Assembly: GCF_001590905.1 (NCBI RefSeq)
Contig: NZ_BCTT01000015.1
Location: 62,001 to 126,000 of the forward strand
Length of the DNA: 64,000 bases
From: Serratia grimesii NBRC 13537
Lineage (GTDB): Bacteria > Pseudomonadota > Gammaproteobacteria > Enterobacterales > Enterobacteriaceae
Reading direction: 5' to 3'
In this document: positions 1 through 11,377 of the stretch, piece after piece
Numbering within the stretch: the first letter of the stretch is position 1
Layout of the letters: each line of letters begins with the position of its first letter
Translations under genes and position numbers: made by a program
The notes under the pieces: model-generated
Seen by the model: the letters and a program-made list of their open reading frames with translations, nothing else
What the model was told of the DNA's origin: nothing
Databases searched by the model: none

Positions 1-99
1 CCGCTAAATTTTTCGTCAGTTAAGCGCCCACACGTTGCCCAGGAGCCAAGTCTCGGGTAAAGTCGCCCCCCTTCATTGGCATGGGGATTGAGAAAAGAC

Positions 100-1452
100 A
101 TGTTTATTGGATTCGATTACGGAACAGCCAACTGTTCTGTCGCAGTGATGCGTGATAACGGCCCCGAGCTACTGACGTTGGAAAACAACGAACCTTACCT
201 GCCGTCGATGCTTTGTGCACCGACGCGTGAAGCCGTGAGCGAATGCTTGCACCGCCATTGGCAGGTGCCGACCGGCAGCGAAGAGAACCAGCAACTGCTG
301 CGCCGGGCGATCAGCTACAACCGCGAAGAAGACATTCCCGTCGGCAACGACAGCGTGCTATTCGGTCTACAGGCACTGGCGCACTACTCGGAAGATCCGG
401 AAGAGGTGTATTTTGTTCGCTCGCCGAAATCCTTCCTCGGTGCTAACGGCCTAAAACCCCAACAGATCGCGCTGTTTGAAGATCTGGTGTGTGCCATGAT
501 GTTCCACATCAAACGCCAGGCGGAAAACGTACTGCAAGACAGCATCAGCCAGGCAGTGATCGGCCGTCCGATCAACTTCCAGGGGATCGGGGGTGAGGAC
601 GCTAACCAGCAGGCACAAGGCATTTTGCACCGTGCTGCCGAGCGTGCCGGTTTCAAGGACATTGAATTCCAGTTTGAACCGGTAGCGGCAGGACTGGACT
701 TCGAAGCAACGCTGAATGAAGAGAAAACCGTGCTGGTGGTAGACATCGGTGGTGGTACGACCGACTGTTCAGTACTGCTGATGGGGCCACAATGGCGTGA
801 CCGTGCCGATCGCCAGCAAAGCTTGCTGGGGCACAGCGGTTGCCGCGTTGGCGGTAACGATCTGGACATCATGTTGGCGTTCAAACAGCTGATGCCGCTG
901 TTCGGCATGGGCGGCGAAACCGGAAAAGGGATCGCTCTGCCCGCACTGCCTTATTGGAACGCGGTAGCCACCAACGACGTGCCGGCGCAAAACGACTTTT
1001 ACAGCGTCGCCAACGGTCGCATGCTGCGCGATCTGATCCGCGATGCCGCCGAACCGGAAAAGGTCAAACGCTTGCTGAAAGTGCATCAGCAACGTCTGAG
1101 CTACCGTTTGGTACGTGCAGCGGAAGAGAGTAAAATCGCTCTGTCAGCGCAGCAAAACATCAGCGCGCCTTTGGCGTTCGTCCAATCTGATTTGGTGGAA
1201 ACCATCAACCAGGATCAGCTTGCCGAGGCCATTTCGCAGCCCCTGTTGCGTATTCAGGAGCAAGTCAGTGCCGCCCTGGCCAGCAGCCAAACTGCACCAC
1301 AGGTGATTTATCTCACCGGCGGTAGTGCGCGTTCACCGTTGCTGCGCGCCGCACTGCAACAACAGTTGCCAGGCATTCCTATTGTCGGTGGCAACGACTT
1401 CGGCTCGGTTACCGCTGGACTGGCGCGCTGGGCCCAAACGCTGTTCCGTTAA
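100..1452 (+). CDS. yegD: YegD, Hsp70-family chaperone-like protein
   Basis: A 450-residue protein with an actin/Hsp70 ATPase fold. The first phosphate loop (FDYGTANCSVAV) is at the very N-terminus, the second (DIGGGTTDCSVLL) around residue 215, and the adenosine motif (GGSARSP) near residue 415. It ends where the ATPase domain ends, so the DnaK-type substrate-binding domain is missing, as is usual for YegD. I chose the ATG at 100 because the protein then begins directly with MFIGFDYG; a TTG at 76 would add eight unlikely residues. Its cellular role is poorly known and no client can be read from the sequence. A hairpin without a U-tract (1461-1480) follows the stop. Family assignment is firm. 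Confidence 0.93.
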   Translation: MFIGFDYGTANCSVAVMRDNGPELLTLENNEPYLPSMLCAPTREAVSECLHRHWQVPTGSEENQQLLRRAISYNREEDIPVGNDSVLFGLQALAHYSEDPEEVYFVRSPKSFLGANGLKPQQIALFEDLVCAMMFHIKRQAENVLQDSISQAVIGRPINFQGIGGEDANQQAQGILHRAAERAGFKDIEFQFEPVAAGLDFEATLNEEKTVLVVDIGGGTTDCSVLLMGPQWRDRADRQQSLLGHSGCRVGGNDLDIMLAFKQLMPLFGMGGETGKGIALPALPYWNAVATNDVPAQNDFYSVANGRMLRDLIRDAAEPEKVKRLLKVHQQRLSYRLVRAAEESKIALSAQQNISAPLAFVQSDLVETINQDQLAEAISQPLLRIQEQVSAALASSQTAPQVIYLTGGSARSPLLRAALQQQLPGIPIVGGNDFGSVTAGLARWAQTLFR

Positions 1453-1627
1453 TTGCCTGAGGGCGCGGCATATCGCGCCCCAGACAACTGACAACCCCAC
1501 ATAAGGGCTAAACAGCCAGGGGCGACTATATTCGGCCCGATTTACCCCATTGAGCATGCGATAGGGCGCAGCTTGCAGCTGCACCTACCATGAAACCCCA
1601 GAGCACCTGGTTCTTGGAGGAAAGTCG

Positions 1628-2191
1628 ATGTGTGAAATATTTTCCCTCGAAAGCGACCGGTTGCTGTTGCGCGCCTGGCGTGACGAAGATCTACCGGCCT
1701 TCGCTGCCCTTAACGCCGATCCACAGGTCATGCGTTATTTCCCTGCCCCACTCACCTCCGAGCAAAGCGACGCACTCGCAGACAAAATCCGCCAGTTCAT
1801 GCGGCAGCATGGTTGGGGTTTATGGGCGCTGGAAGTGAAAGGCGGTGCGCCTTTTATCGGGTTTGTCGGGCTGGCTATCCCTGCCGATGACCTTCCCTGC
1901 TCTCCCTGCGTAGAAATTGGCTGGAGATTGGCGGCAGCACACTGGGGCAAAGGCTACGCCAGTGAAGCAGCAAAGGCCGCATTACACTTTGCCTTTGAGC
2001 ACATGAATCTGGCAGAGGTGGTGTCCTTCACTGCCGGCACTAACCAACCGTCACGCCGGGTGATGGAGCGCATCGGTATGTCCTCTAATGGTGAAAGCTT
2101 TCTTCACCCACGACTACCCCAAGGCCATCCACTGCAAAAACATGTACTGTATCGGCTGGGACAATCCACATGGCGAGCGCAACAATGCTGA
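1628..2191 (+). CDS. GNAT N-acetyltransferase, RimJ/RimL-like
   Basis: 187 residues. It starts in the style of RimJ/RimL acetyltransferases (SDRLLLRAWRDEDLPAF) and has the acetyl-CoA region (IGWRLAAAHWGKGYASEAAKAAL, cut here as WGKGYASEA) around residue 115. The C-terminal motif NQPSRRVMERIGM is typical of the family. A strong Shine-Dalgarno (TTGGAGGA) precedes the ATG. Members acetylate protein N-termini, antibiotics or small metabolites; the substrate here cannot be told. The last 22 bases overlap the downstream kinase gene, so the two are probably translated together. Confidence 0.85.
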   Translation: MCEIFSLESDRLLLRAWRDEDLPAFAALNADPQVMRYFPAPLTSEQSDALADKIRQFMRQHGWGLWALEVKGGAPFIGFVGLAIPADDLPCSPCVEIGWRLAAAHWGKGYASEAAKAALHFAFEHMNLAEVVSFTAGTNQPSRRVMERIGMSSNGESFLHPRLPQGHPLQKHVLYRLGQSTWRAQQC

Positions 2192-2694
2192 TTATTTTTT
2201 CCGGGCTGCCGGGTAGCGGTAAAACGACGCTGGCACGGGCGCTGGCAGGTGCATTGCCCGCGATGCATCTGCGAATCGATACACTGGAACAGGCAATCCG
2301 TAACAGCGGAGCCTTAGCCGATGACGTAGGCCCATCAGGCTATTTTGCTGCCTATGGCGTCGCCGAGGATAATCTGCGTCTGGGTCACACCGTGATCGCC
2401 GATTCGGTCAATCCATTGCCCGTCACGCGTGAAGCCTGGCATGGCGTTGCACACCGGGCTGGCACAACCTGCATAGATATTGACGTGTTTTGTTCAGACC
2501 GCGCTGAGCACCGCCGCAGGATCGAAACCCGCGAAGGCGACATTGCCGGGTTACGGCTACCCAACTGGCAGGATGTCAGCACCCATGATTACATCCCCTG
2601 GAGCACACCAGTGGCCACTATTGATACCGCAGGGCGTACGATTGAAGCCTGCCTGACACAGCTGCTTAAATTAATCGAGACCGCCCGCGGCTAA
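2170..2694 (+). CDS. P-loop kinase / AAA-type ATP-binding protein
   Basis: 174 residues with a Walker A motif (FSGLPGSGKTTLARALA) at the N-terminus and the layout of small-molecule kinases: helix with LRIDTLEQAIR, then the RAEHRRRIETREGD segment that resembles a lid. It resembles the loose group of chloramphenicol-phosphotransferase-like or gluconate-kinase-like proteins; the substrate is unknown. The ATG at 2170 has a GGGA eight bases upstream; an ATG at 2185 is an alternative. It overlaps the preceding acetyltransferase gene out of frame. An acetyltransferase next to a kinase is a layout also seen in drug- or nucleoside-modifying gene pairs, but that is only a suggestion. Confidence 0.72.
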   Translation: MASATMLIIFSGLPGSGKTTLARALAGALPAMHLRIDTLEQAIRNSGALADDVGPSGYFAAYGVAEDNLRLGHTVIADSVNPLPVTREAWHGVAHRAGTTCIDIDVFCSDRAEHRRRIETREGDIAGLRLPNWQDVSTHDYIPWSTPVATIDTAGRTIEACLTQLLKLIETARG

Positions 2695-2700
2695 TCCTGA

Positions 2701-3654
2701 TTACCAGGCGCTGGCTTCATTCAATGTGCTGATATCTTCAGCATCCAATCGAAGTCGGGTGGCACTAATCAGTTCATCCAGCTGTTTCAATGACGTTGCA
2801 CTGACGATCGGCGCCGTGATGCTGGGCCGCGCTATCAGCCATGCCAGTGAAACCTGGGCCGGTGTGGCGTGGTGTTTCTTCGCAACCTGATCCAACCCTG
2901 CCAGAATGTTAAAACCCCGCGGATTAAGGTACTGCGCAATTATCCTGTCACCGCGCTGACTCTTGCCAATATCCTGCTCACTGCGGTATTTCCCGGTCAG
3001 AAAACCGCTGGCCAGCGAGAAGAAGTTAATCACGCCCAACCCATGACGCTGCGCAACGGCCTCCAACCCCTGTTCATAACCGGCTCGCGCATACAGGTTA
3101 TATTCCGGTTGTAGGGTTTCGTAACGTGCCAGCCCTTCCTGCTTACTGACATTGAGTGCTTCTTCCAGACGATCGGCCTGATAGTTAGAGGCTCCAATTG
3201 CTCGCACTTTGCCAGCTTTGATTAATGCATCAAACGCAGCCAATGTTTCCGCGAGCGGTGTATCCTGATCATCATCATGTGACTGATAAAGATCGATATA
3301 GTCTGTTTGCAGACGGCGAAGGGAATCCTCTACCGCTTGTTGAATATAACGCGGCGACAGTCCTTGCTTGCCTTCGCCCATCGGCTTACCCACTTTGGTG
3401 GCAATAATCACCTGATCACGCTTGCCGCTCTTCTTCAACCACTGGCCAATCGTACTTTCGGACTCCCCGCCCTGGTTGCCAGGTGCCCAGCTCGAATACA
3501 CATCTGCGGTATCAATGAAATTGAGCTGATTCTCCACCAGCGCATCGAGTAAGCTGAACGAAGTCTCTCGATCCGCCGTCCAACCAAATACGTTTCCGCC
3601 GAAGGTCAATGCTGGCACTTTGATGCCTGAACGGCCCAATTCTTTAAGACTCAT
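2701..3654 (-). CDS. Aldo/keto reductase
   Basis: 317 residues with the aldo/keto reductase TIM barrel: LGRSGIKVPALTFGG start, the catalytic-region FIDTADVYSSW (Asp and Tyr), IIATKVGKPMG with the Lys, YIDLYQSHDDD with the His, and a C-terminal NADPH-binding stretch. It would reduce aldehydes or ketones with NADPH in the cytoplasm; substrate unknown. I chose the ATG at 3654 because a GGAG lies six bases before it; an in-frame ATG at 3666 would overlap that ribosome site. It is convergent with the kinase gene, whose stop is seven bases away. Confidence 0.88.
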   Translation of the reverse strand: MSLKELGRSGIKVPALTFGGNVFGWTADRETSFSLLDALVENQLNFIDTADVYSSWAPGNQGGESESTIGQWLKKSGKRDQVIIATKVGKPMGEGKQGLSPRYIQQAVEDSLRRLQTDYIDLYQSHDDDQDTPLAETLAAFDALIKAGKVRAIGASNYQADRLEEALNVSKQEGLARYETLQPEYNLYARAGYEQGLEAVAQRHGLGVINFFSLASGFLTGKYRSEQDIGKSQRGDRIIAQYLNPRGFNILAGLDQVAKKHHATPAQVSLAWLIARPSITAPIVSATSLKQLDELISATRLRLDAEDISTLNEASAW

Positions 3655-3799
3655 TGCATGCTCCATAGAGTTAATAATTCGCAGGTTAATTATTAGCGCG
3701 AAAGCAGGGAATTCGCTAAAACGCATTCGCTATAAGCCGGATGGCATCGCTTATAAACATAGCATGATCAAATCTACAACTTATTCGGACAATGCTGAC

Positions 3800-3822
3800 G
3801 GTTCCTCCATATTTCCTTCATT
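3800..3822 (+). promoter_or_regulatory. Possible BaeR binding site upstream of mdtA
   Basis: The sequence GTTCCTCCATATTTCCTTC about 100 bases before mdtA matches part of the published E. coli BaeR box (core TCTCCATNATTGGC): CTCCAT is kept, the right half is weak. The next 100 bases hold no gene. Since BaeR is encoded at the end of this operon, autoregulation here is expected from the E. coli case, but the match is only partial. Confidence 0.35.
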
Positions 3823-3923
3823 TTTATGCCGTCTTTCCTCGCTAAACTAGTATTCTGTAAGGAGTGTAACTTTTTTGGCAATGAGTGCCCGCACGCCTGC
3901 CTTTTGGAGAGATTTTCGCCACC

Positions 3924-5171
3924 ATGAATGCAAAAAACCCACGTCGTTCACTGTTACTGCGCCTGCTGGTGGTGGTTATTGTGGCTATTGCCGCCGTATT
4001 GATTTGGCGTCACTTCAGCGCTGCGCAACCGGCCACAGATACGGCACCGAGTGCACGTCGCGCCGGCGCGAATCCAGCGGGTGCAAGCCACGCGGGTGGC
4101 CGACGTGGTGGCTCTATATCACCGGTGCAGGCCGCGACTGCCACCCAGCAGACCGTTCCTCGCTACCTGATCGGTCTGGGCACTGTCACTGCCGCTAATA
4201 CCGTCACCGTTACCAGTCGGGTCGACGGACAGCTGATGTCATTGCATTTCACCGAAGGGCAACAGGTAAAAGCCGGGGACTTGCTGGCTGTAATCGATCC
4301 TCGTCCTTACCAGGTTCTGTTAACTCAGGCGCAAGGCCAATTGGCAAAAGATCAGGCTACGCTCGCTAACGCGCGGCGCGATCTGGCACGCTACCAGCAG
4401 TTGGTCAAAACCAATCTGGTCTCACGCCAAGAGCTCGATACCCAACTGTCGTTGGTCCAGCAGACTGAAGGGGCGATTAAGGCAGACCAAGGCGCCGTCG
4501 ACAGCGCACAGCTGCAACTGACTTACAGTAAGATCATTGCACCTATCTCAGGCCGCGTCGGGTTAAAGCAGGTAGATATGGGGAATTACATCACCAGCGG
4601 CACCACTGCCATTGTGGTGATCACTCAAACCCATCCGATCGACGTGGTATTCACCCTGCCGGAAGGCAATATCAGCGATATCATTAAAGCGCAGAAGGCG
4701 GGGCCGGTGAGCGTAGATGCCTGGGGCCGTACCAATAAAGCCTTGTTAGCACAGGGCAACCTGCTCAGTATTGATAACCAGATCGACACCACCACCGGCA
4801 CGATTAAATTGAAGGCGCAATATGCCAACGAAGACGATGCGTTGTTCCCTAACCAATTTGTGAATGCACGCCTGAAAGTCGCAACATTGCAGGACGCGGT
4901 AGTGGTACCGACCGCAGCCGTGCAAATGGGCAACGAAGGTAACTTCGTCTGGACCATGGATGATGAAAATAAGGTCAGCAAGCACCTCGTAACCCTGGGT
5001 ATTGAAGACAGCCAGAACGTGGTTATCGCCAGCGGGCTCAACGCCGGACAACGGGTAGTAACCGACGGTATTGACCAACTGATTGAAGGCATGAAAGTGG
5101 AAGTGGTCACACCGCAGACCAAAGCGGCCGACAGCAGTACCAAACCGCATGCCAAGCGGGAGAAATCCTGA
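3924..5171 (+). CDS. mdtA: MdtA, membrane-fusion subunit of the MdtABC RND efflux pump
   Basis: 415 residues. One N-terminal membrane segment (residues about 9-27) is followed by a Gly/Ala/Arg-rich linker with [14 protein letters not shown], then the adaptor body: lipoyl motif ([22 protein letters not shown]), alpha hairpin ([12 protein letters not shown]), and beta barrel. It bridges MdtB/MdtC to an outer-membrane channel such as TolC. The ATG at 3924 gives the usual family start; an upstream in-frame ATG at 3885 would put 13 atypical residues before it. The stop overlaps the mdtB start by one base (TGATG). Confidence 0.96.
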   Translation: MNAKNPRRSLLLRLLVVVIVAIAAVLIWRHFSAAQPATDTAPSARRAGANPAGASHAGGRRGGSISPVQAATATQQTVPRYLIGLGTVTAANTVTVTSRVDGQLMSLHFTEGQQVKAGDLLAVIDPRPYQVLLTQAQGQLAKDQATLANARRDLARYQQLVKTNLVSRQELDTQLSLVQQTEGAIKADQGAVDSAQLQLTYSKIIAPISGRVGLKQVDMGNYITSGTTAIVVITQTHPIDVVFTLPEGNISDIIKAQKAGPVSVDAWGRTNKALLAQGNLLSIDNQIDTTTGTIKLKAQYANEDDALFPNQFVNARLKVATLQDAVVVPTAAVQMGNEGNFVWTMDDENKVSKHLVTLGIEDSQNVVIASGLNAGQRVVTDGIDQLIEGMKVEVVTPQTKAADSSTKPHAKREKS

Positions 5172-8100
5172 TGCAGGTGATGACACCGAACCCCGGTGGC
5201 GGTCCATCCCGCCTATTTATCCTGCGCCCGGTGGCCACCACGCTGTTGATGGTGGCAATCTTGCTGGCGGGGATTATCGGTTATCGCTCACTGCCAGTCT
5301 CTGCCTTGCCGGAGGTAGATTATCCGACCATTCAGGTGGTGACGTTATACCCTGGCGCCAGTCCAGATGTCGTGACATCGGCAATTACGGCCCCATTGGA
5401 ACGCCAATTCGGCCAAATGTCCGGGCTTAAACAGATGCTGTCGCAAAACTCCGGCGGCGCATCGGTGATCACGCTGCAATTCCAATTGGCGCTGTCACTA
5501 GACGTCGCCGAACAGGAAGTGCAGGCGGCGATTAACTCTGCTACTAACCTGTTGCCGACCGACCTGCCCTACCCACCCATTTACAGCAAAGTTAACCCTG
5601 CGGATCCACCTATCCTGACGCTGGCCGTGACTTCAACCGCCATGCCGATGACCCAGGTGGAAGATATGGTGGAAACCCGGGTTGCACAGAAAATATCCCA
5701 GGTGACCGGCGTTGGGTTGGTGACGCTGTCCGGCGGTCAACGACCTGCCGTACGCGTCAAACTCAATGCCCCCGCCATGGCTGCCAACGGTCTGGACAGT
5801 GAAACAGTTCGCACAGCCATTACCGGTGCCAACGTCAACTCGGCCAAGGGTAGCCTGGACGGTCCAGCGCGTTCAGTAACACTGTCCGCCAATGATCAGA
5901 TGAAATCAGCAGATGAATATCGTCAGCTGATTGTCGCCTATAAAAATGGCGCACCTATTCGTTTGCAAGATATTGCGACCGTTGAACAGGGTGCCGAAAA
6001 TACCCGACTGGCCGCCTGGGCTAACAAGCAACCGGCGATCGTGCTGAACATCCAGCGCCAGCCAGGGGTCAACGTCATTACCACTGCCGACAGCATCCGT
6101 GAGATGTTGCCCACACTGATCAAAAGCCTGCCAAAGTCAGTCGACGTCAAGGTGCTGACGGATCGTACCACCACCATTCGTGCCTCAGTCAGCGACGTGC
6201 AATTTGAGCTGCTGCTGGCCGTCGCTCTGGTGGTTATGGTCATTTACATCTTCCTGCGTAATGTGCCGGCTACCATAATCCCGAGTGTTGCAGTGCCGCT
6301 GTCACTGATCGGCACTTTTGCCGTCATGTACTTTCTCGGTTTTTCGATCAACAACCTGACGTTAATGGCACTGACTATCGCCACCGGGTTTGTGGTCGAT
6401 GATGCGATTGTGGTGATCGAAAACATCTCTCGCTATATCGAAAAAGGAGAGAAACCGCTCGATGCCGCATTAAAAGGTGCCGGTGAAATCGGCTTCACCA
6501 TCATTTCACTTACCTTCTCACTGGTGGCGGTACTGATTCCGCTGCTGTTTATGGGGGATATTGTCGGCCGTTTGTTCCGTGAGTTTGCCGTCACGCTGGC
6601 AGTTGCGATTCTGATTTCGGCCTTTATTTCCCTGACGCTGACGCCAATGATGTGCGCACGTATGCTGAGCCATGAATCACTGCGTAAACAGAACCGTTTT
6701 TCTGCTGCTTCTGAGCGTTTCTTCGAGCGAGTGATTGCCGGCTATGGCGTTTGGCTAAAAAAAGTGCTTGATCATCAGTGGTTAACACTTGGTGTAGCGC
6801 TGAGTACCATGGCGCTCACAGTGCTGTTGTACCTGTTTATCCCGAAAGGTTTTTTCCCGATTCAGGATAATGGCTTGATACAAGGCACGCTGGAGGCACC
6901 GCAGTCGGTTTCCTTCAGTAAAATGGCAGAGCTACAACAACAGGTAGCGGCCCAACTGTTACAAGATCCGGCGGTGGAAAGCCTCACCTCATTTATCGGT
7001 GTGGATGGTACCAATGCCGCCCTTAACAGCGGCCGTTTGCAAATCAACCTCAAACCACTGAGCGAACGCAGCGGCAGTCTGCAAGAAATCATCAACAGGA
7101 TGCAGCAACAGGCGGCCAAACTACCCGGTCTGAATTTGTATCTGCAACCAGTGCAAGATTTGACTATCGATACTCAGGTGAGCCGTACCCAGTATCAGTT
7201 TACCCTGCAGGCAATGTCGCTGGAGCAGCTCAGCCAATGGGTACCACAGTTGGTCGATGAACTGCGACAAACCCCGGCATTGCAAGACGTCAGCAGCGAC
7301 TGGCAAGATCAGGGGTTGGAAGCCTATATCAACGTCGACCGCGACTCAGCCTCTCGGTTGGGTGTCCAGATGAGCGACGTGGACAGCGCGCTGTATAACG
7401 CTTTTGGCCAGCGCTTAATCTCCACCATCTACACTCAGGCGAACCAGTATCGCGTGGTGCTGGTGCATGACGTGCAGGCAACGCCAGGTCTGGCTGCCTT
7501 GAACGATATTCGCCTGACCAGCAGTAACGGTACCATCGTGCCGTTGAACACGATTGCCAAAATTGAACAGCGCAACGGGCCGTTATCCATTAACCATCTT
7601 GACCAATTCCCGGCCACCACAGTGTCGTTCAATGTGGCGGACGGTTATTCACTTGAGCAAGCGGTCAATGCCATTACTCAGGTTGAGAAAAACCTCAACA
7701 TGCCGAAAGACATCACCACCAAATTCCAAGGGGCAACGCTGGCGTTTCAGGCTGCACTCGGCAATACGCTGTGGCTTATCCTGGCCGCCGTGGTGGCAAT
7801 GTATATCGTGCTGGGTGTGCTGTATGAGAGCTTTATCCATCCGGTCACGATCCTCTCTACCCTGCCAACTGCCGGGGTCGGTGCACTGTTAGCCTTGATA
7901 ATGGCCGGCAGCGAGCTGGACGTGATCGCCATTATCGGCATCATCTTGCTGATCGGCATCGTGAAGAAAAACGCCATCATGATGATCGACTTCGCGCTCG
8001 CCGCCGAGCGCGAACAAGGCATGACACCGTATGACGCAATCTATCAGGCATGTCTGCTGCGCTTTAGGCCAATTTTAATGACTACGCTGGCTGCTTTGCT

Positions 8101-8290
8101 TGGTGCACTTCCTTTGATGCTCAGTACCGGTGTGGGCGCAGAGCTGCGCCGCCCGCTCGGCATCTGTATGGTGGGTGGCCTGATCATGAGCCAAGTGTTG
8201 ACACTATTTACCACCCCGGTGATTTATCTGCTGTTTGACAAACTGGCGCGCAATACCCACGTCAAAGAAGAATCTCAGGAGACACCGTGA
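5171..8290 (+). CDS. mdtB: MdtB, RND multidrug efflux transporter
   Basis: 1039 residues (the E. coli protein has 1040). Twelve membrane helices with two large periplasmic loops. The first helix carries [17 protein letters not shown]; helix 4 has the proton-relay aspartates ([15 protein letters not shown]) and the second half has the conserved [15 protein letters not shown]. MdtB and MdtC form a mixed trimer driven by the proton gradient that exports bile salts, novobiocin and other compounds. It is translationally coupled to mdtA and overlaps mdtC by four bases (GTGA). Confidence 0.97.
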   Translation: MQVMTPNPGGGPSRLFILRPVATTLLMVAILLAGIIGYRSLPVSALPEVDYPTIQVVTLYPGASPDVVTSAITAPLERQFGQMSGLKQMLSQNSGGASVITLQFQLALSLDVAEQEVQAAINSATNLLPTDLPYPPIYSKVNPADPPILTLAVTSTAMPMTQVEDMVETRVAQKISQVTGVGLVTLSGGQRPAVRVKLNAPAMAANGLDSETVRTAITGANVNSAKGSLDGPARSVTLSANDQMKSADEYRQLIVAYKNGAPIRLQDIATVEQGAENTRLAAWANKQPAIVLNIQRQPGVNVITTADSIREMLPTLIKSLPKSVDVKVLTDRTTTIRASVSDVQFELLLAVALVVMVIYIFLRNVPATIIPSVAVPLSLIGTFAVMYFLGFSINNLTLMALTIATGFVVDDAIVVIENISRYIEKGEKPLDAALKGAGEIGFTIISLTFSLVAVLIPLLFMGDIVGRLFREFAVTLAVAILISAFISLTLTPMMCARMLSHESLRKQNRFSAASERFFERVIAGYGVWLKKVLDHQWLTLGVALSTMALTVLLYLFIPKGFFPIQDNGLIQGTLEAPQSVSFSKMAELQQQVAAQLLQDPAVESLTSFIGVDGTNAALNSGRLQINLKPLSERSGSLQEIINRMQQQAAKLPGLNLYLQPVQDLTIDTQVSRTQYQFTLQAMSLEQLSQWVPQLVDELRQTPALQDVSSDWQDQGLEAYINVDRDSASRLGVQMSDVDSALYNAFGQRLISTIYTQANQYRVVLVHDVQATPGLAALNDIRLTSSNGTIVPLNTIAKIEQRNGPLSINHLDQFPATTVSFNVADGYSLEQAVNAITQVEKNLNMPKDITTKFQGATLAFQAALGNTLWLILAAVVAMYIVLGVLYESFIHPVTILSTLPTAGVGALLALIMAGSELDVIAIIGIILLIGIVKKNAIMMIDFALAAEREQGMTPYDAIYQACLLRFRPILMTTLAALLGALPLMLSTGVGAELRRPLGICMVGGLIMSQVLTLFTTPVIYLLFDKLARNTHVKEESQETP

Positions 8291-11200
8291 AATTCTTCTC
8301 GCTGTTTATCTTTAGGCCGGTCGCGACCACCCTGCTGACGCTAGCCATTGCGTTAGCCGGGGCGCTCGGGTTTAGCCTCTTGCCGGTAGCACCCTTGCCG
8401 CAGGTGGATTACCCGGTGATCTCTATCACTGCCACCCTGCCGGGCGCAGATCCAGAAACCATGGCGACCTCCGTCGCCACACCATTGGAGCGCGCACTGG
8501 GCCGCATCGCGGGGGTCAATGAAATGACCTCAATGAGCTCACTGGGCAGCACCCGCATTATCCTGCAGTTTGATCTTAATCGCGATATCAATGGCGCTGC
8601 GCGTGACGTGCAGGCGGCGATCAACGCGGCGCAAAGCCTGCTGCCTTCCGGCATGCCAAGTCGCCCCACATATCGCCAGATGAACCCCTCCGACGCGCCG
8701 ATCATGATCCTGACGCTGACGTCCGATACCTATAGCCAGGGGCAACTTTATGACTTTGCCTCCACCCAACTGGCGCAAAAAATCTCGCAGACTGATGGCG
8801 TGGGCGATGTCACCGTGGGCGGGAGTTCCTTGCCGGCAGTGCGCGTCGAGTTGAATCCGTCCGCGCTGTTTAACCAGGGCGTATCACTGGACAGTGTGCG
8901 TCAGGCTATCAGTAACGCCAACCTGCGTACGCCGCTGGGAACGGCGGAAAGCCAGGACAAACGCTGGCAAATACAAAGCAACGATCAAATCAAGAAAGCA
9001 GAAGGCTACAAACCGCTGATCGTACATTACAACAACGGTTCTGCTGTACGACTCAGCGACGTTGCTGACGTCATTGATTCGGTCCAGGACGTCCGTAATG
9101 CCGGGATGACTAATGCCCAACCGGCCATCCTGCTGGTAGTAAGCCGTTCGCCAGACGCCAACATTATTGATACTGTCGATCGCATCCGCGCGGAATTGCC
9201 GACCCTTAGGGAGAGCATTCCGGCGTCGATCAAATTGAATATTGCCCAAGACCGTTCTCCGACCATTCGTGCGTCTCTGGCAGAGGTGGAACAGTCACTG
9301 GTGATCGCCATCGCGTTAGTAATTCTGGTCGTTTTTGCCTTCCTGCGCTCTGGGCGCGCCACGTTGATCCCGGCAGTCGCCGTACCGGTTTCACTGATTG
9401 GTACCTTCGCCGCTATGTACCTGTGCGGCTTCAGTCTGAACAATCTGTCACTGATGGCGTTGACCATCGCGACGGGCTTTGTGGTCGACGACGCCATCGT
9501 GGTCCTGGAGAATATCTCTCGCCACGTCGAAGCCGGTATGAAACCACTCCAGGCCGCTCTGCAAGGGATCCGTGAAGTTGGTTTTACCGTACTCTCGATG
9601 AGTATGTCGCTGGTGGCGGTATTTATTCCTCTGTTGCTGATGGACGGTCTGCCTGGCCGTCTGTTCCGCGAATTTGCCGTCACCTTGTCAGTATCTATCG
9701 GCCTTTCATTACTGATATCTCTGACCCTGACACCAATGATGTGCGCCTATTTGCTGCGCCAGCAGCCAGCGCACTCACAGCGGCGGGTTCGTGGTTTTGG
9801 CAAGCTGTTGCTGAAGCTGCAACAAGGTTACGGACGTTCGCTGAACTGGGTGCTCAACCATTCTCGTTGGGTGCTGGTGGTACTGTTGGCTACCGTGGCA
9901 CTGAATGTCTGGTTGTATATCAGCATCCCAAAAACCTTTTTCCCTGAGCAGGATACCGGTCGCCTGATGGGATCAATTCAGGCTGACCAGAGCATCTCGT
10001 TCCAATCGATGCGCGTGAAACTGCAAGATTTTATGACCATTGTGCGTGATGACCCCGCAGTGGATAACGTCACTGGCTTTACCGGCGGTTCGCGCACCAA
10101 CAGCGGTTCAATGTTTATCTCCCTGAAACCTCTGTCCGAACGCAAAGAAAGTGCTCAACAGGTGATTGCCCGCTTACGCGCAAAATTGGCAAAGGAGCCG
10201 GGTGCCAGCCTGTTCCTGATGGCCGTTCAGGATATTCGCGTGGGTGGCAGACAAGCCAATGCCAGCTATCAGTACACCTTGCTATCTGACGATTTAAGCG
10301 CATTGCGTACCTGGGAGCCTAAAATCCGTACCGCCCTGGCCGCACTGCCCGAATTGGCAGACGTCAATTCGGATCAACAGGATAAAGGCTCAGAGATGGA
10401 CCTGATTTATGATCGCGACACCATGGCGCGGTTGGGTATTTCGGTTTCCGACGCCAATAACCTGCTCGACAACGCTTTTGGCCAGCGCCAGATATCCACC
10501 ATTTACCAACCGCTCAATCAGTACAAGGTGGTCATGGAGGTGGCGCCAGCCTATACGCAAGATGTCAGCTCTCTTGATAAAATGTTCATTATCAACAGTG
10601 AAGGCAAAGCGATACCGTTGTCCTACTTTGCTCACTGGCAACCGGCCAACGCACCTTTGGCCGTAAACCACCAGGGGCTTTCTGCTGCCTCTACCATTTC
10701 GTTTAACCTGCCGCTCGGCTACAGTCTGGGTGATGCTACCGATGCCGTCACCCGTACCATGACCGCACTCGGCGTCCCCTCTACCGTACGCGGTGCCTTT
10801 GCCGGAACGGCTCAGGTCTTCCAGGAGACACTGAAATCCCAGGTGATCTTGATCCTGGCGGCAATAGCCACGGTATATATTGTGCTCGGTATTCTCTATG
10901 AAAGTTATATTCATCCGCTGACTATCTTGTCCACCCTGCCCTCCGCAGGGGTGGGTGCGTTGTTGGCGCTGGAACTTTTCGGCGCGCCGTTCAGCCTGAT
11001 AGCATTGATTGGCATCATGCTGCTGATCGGCATTGTGAAGAAAAACGCCATCATGATGGTCGACTTCGCTCTTGATGCGCAGCGCAACGGCGGTATCAGC
11101 GCACGTGAGGCCATTTTCCAGGCATGTTTACTGCGTTTCAGACCGATCATGATGACCACACTGGCCGCGTTGTTCGGCGCGCTGCCACTGGTGTTAACCA

Positions 11201-11367
11201 GTGGTGACGGTGCAGAATTACGCCAGCCGTTGGGGATCACCATCGCCGGTGGGTTGGTGATGAGCCAACTGTTGACGCTGTACACCACGCCCGTGGTCTA
11301 TCTGTATTTTGATCGGTTGCAGATGAAGTTACGTCGCGGCAAGAAATTGGTTCCGCTGCCTCAATAA
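8287..11367 (+). CDS. mdtC: MdtC, RND multidrug efflux transporter
   Basis: 1026 residues, the second pump subunit of the MdtABC complex and a clear paralogue of Mdt[21 protein letters not shown] start, [16 protein letters not shown] in helix 4, and [16 protein letters not shown] in the C-terminal half. The GTG start at 8287 overlaps the mdtB stop, which fits tight coupling of a subunit pair. In E. coli, MdtC carries most of the substrate path in the B2C trimer; that is family knowledge, not visible here. Confidence 0.97.
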   Translation: MKFFSLFIFRPVATTLLTLAIALAGALGFSLLPVAPLPQVDYPVISITATLPGADPETMATSVATPLERALGRIAGVNEMTSMSSLGSTRIILQFDLNRDINGAARDVQAAINAAQSLLPSGMPSRPTYRQMNPSDAPIMILTLTSDTYSQGQLYDFASTQLAQKISQTDGVGDVTVGGSSLPAVRVELNPSALFNQGVSLDSVRQAISNANLRTPLGTAESQDKRWQIQSNDQIKKAEGYKPLIVHYNNGSAVRLSDVADVIDSVQDVRNAGMTNAQPAILLVVSRSPDANIIDTVDRIRAELPTLRESIPASIKLNIAQDRSPTIRASLAEVEQSLVIAIALVILVVFAFLRSGRATLIPAVAVPVSLIGTFAAMYLCGFSLNNLSLMALTIATGFVVDDAIVVLENISRHVEAGMKPLQAALQGIREVGFTVLSMSMSLVAVFIPLLLMDGLPGRLFREFAVTLSVSIGLSLLISLTLTPMMCAYLLRQQPAHSQRRVRGFGKLLLKLQQGYGRSLNWVLNHSRWVLVVLLATVALNVWLYISIPKTFFPEQDTGRLMGSIQADQSISFQSMRVKLQDFMTIVRDDPAVDNVTGFTGGSRTNSGSMFISLKPLSERKESAQQVIARLRAKLAKEPGASLFLMAVQDIRVGGRQANASYQYTLLSDDLSALRTWEPKIRTALAALPELADVNSDQQDKGSEMDLIYDRDTMARLGISVSDANNLLDNAFGQRQISTIYQPLNQYKVVMEVAPAYTQDVSSLDKMFIINSEGKAIPLSYFAHWQPANAPLAVNHQGLSAASTISFNLPLGYSLGDATDAVTRTMTALGVPSTVRGAFAGTAQVFQETLKSQVILILAAIATVYIVLGILYESYIHPLTILSTLPSAGVGALLALELFGAPFSLIALIGIMLLIGIVKKNAIMMVDFALDAQRNGGISAREAIFQACLLRFRPIMMTTLAALFGALPLVLTSGDGAELRQPLGITIAGGLVMSQLLTLYTTPVVYLYFDRLQMKLRRGKKLVPLPQ

Positions 11368-11377
11368 TGGTTGCCTG

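Noticed and set aside
1461-1480. GGGCGCG/CGCGCCC hairpin after yegD as a terminator
   Set aside because: No T-run follows on either strand, so I did not list it as a terminator.
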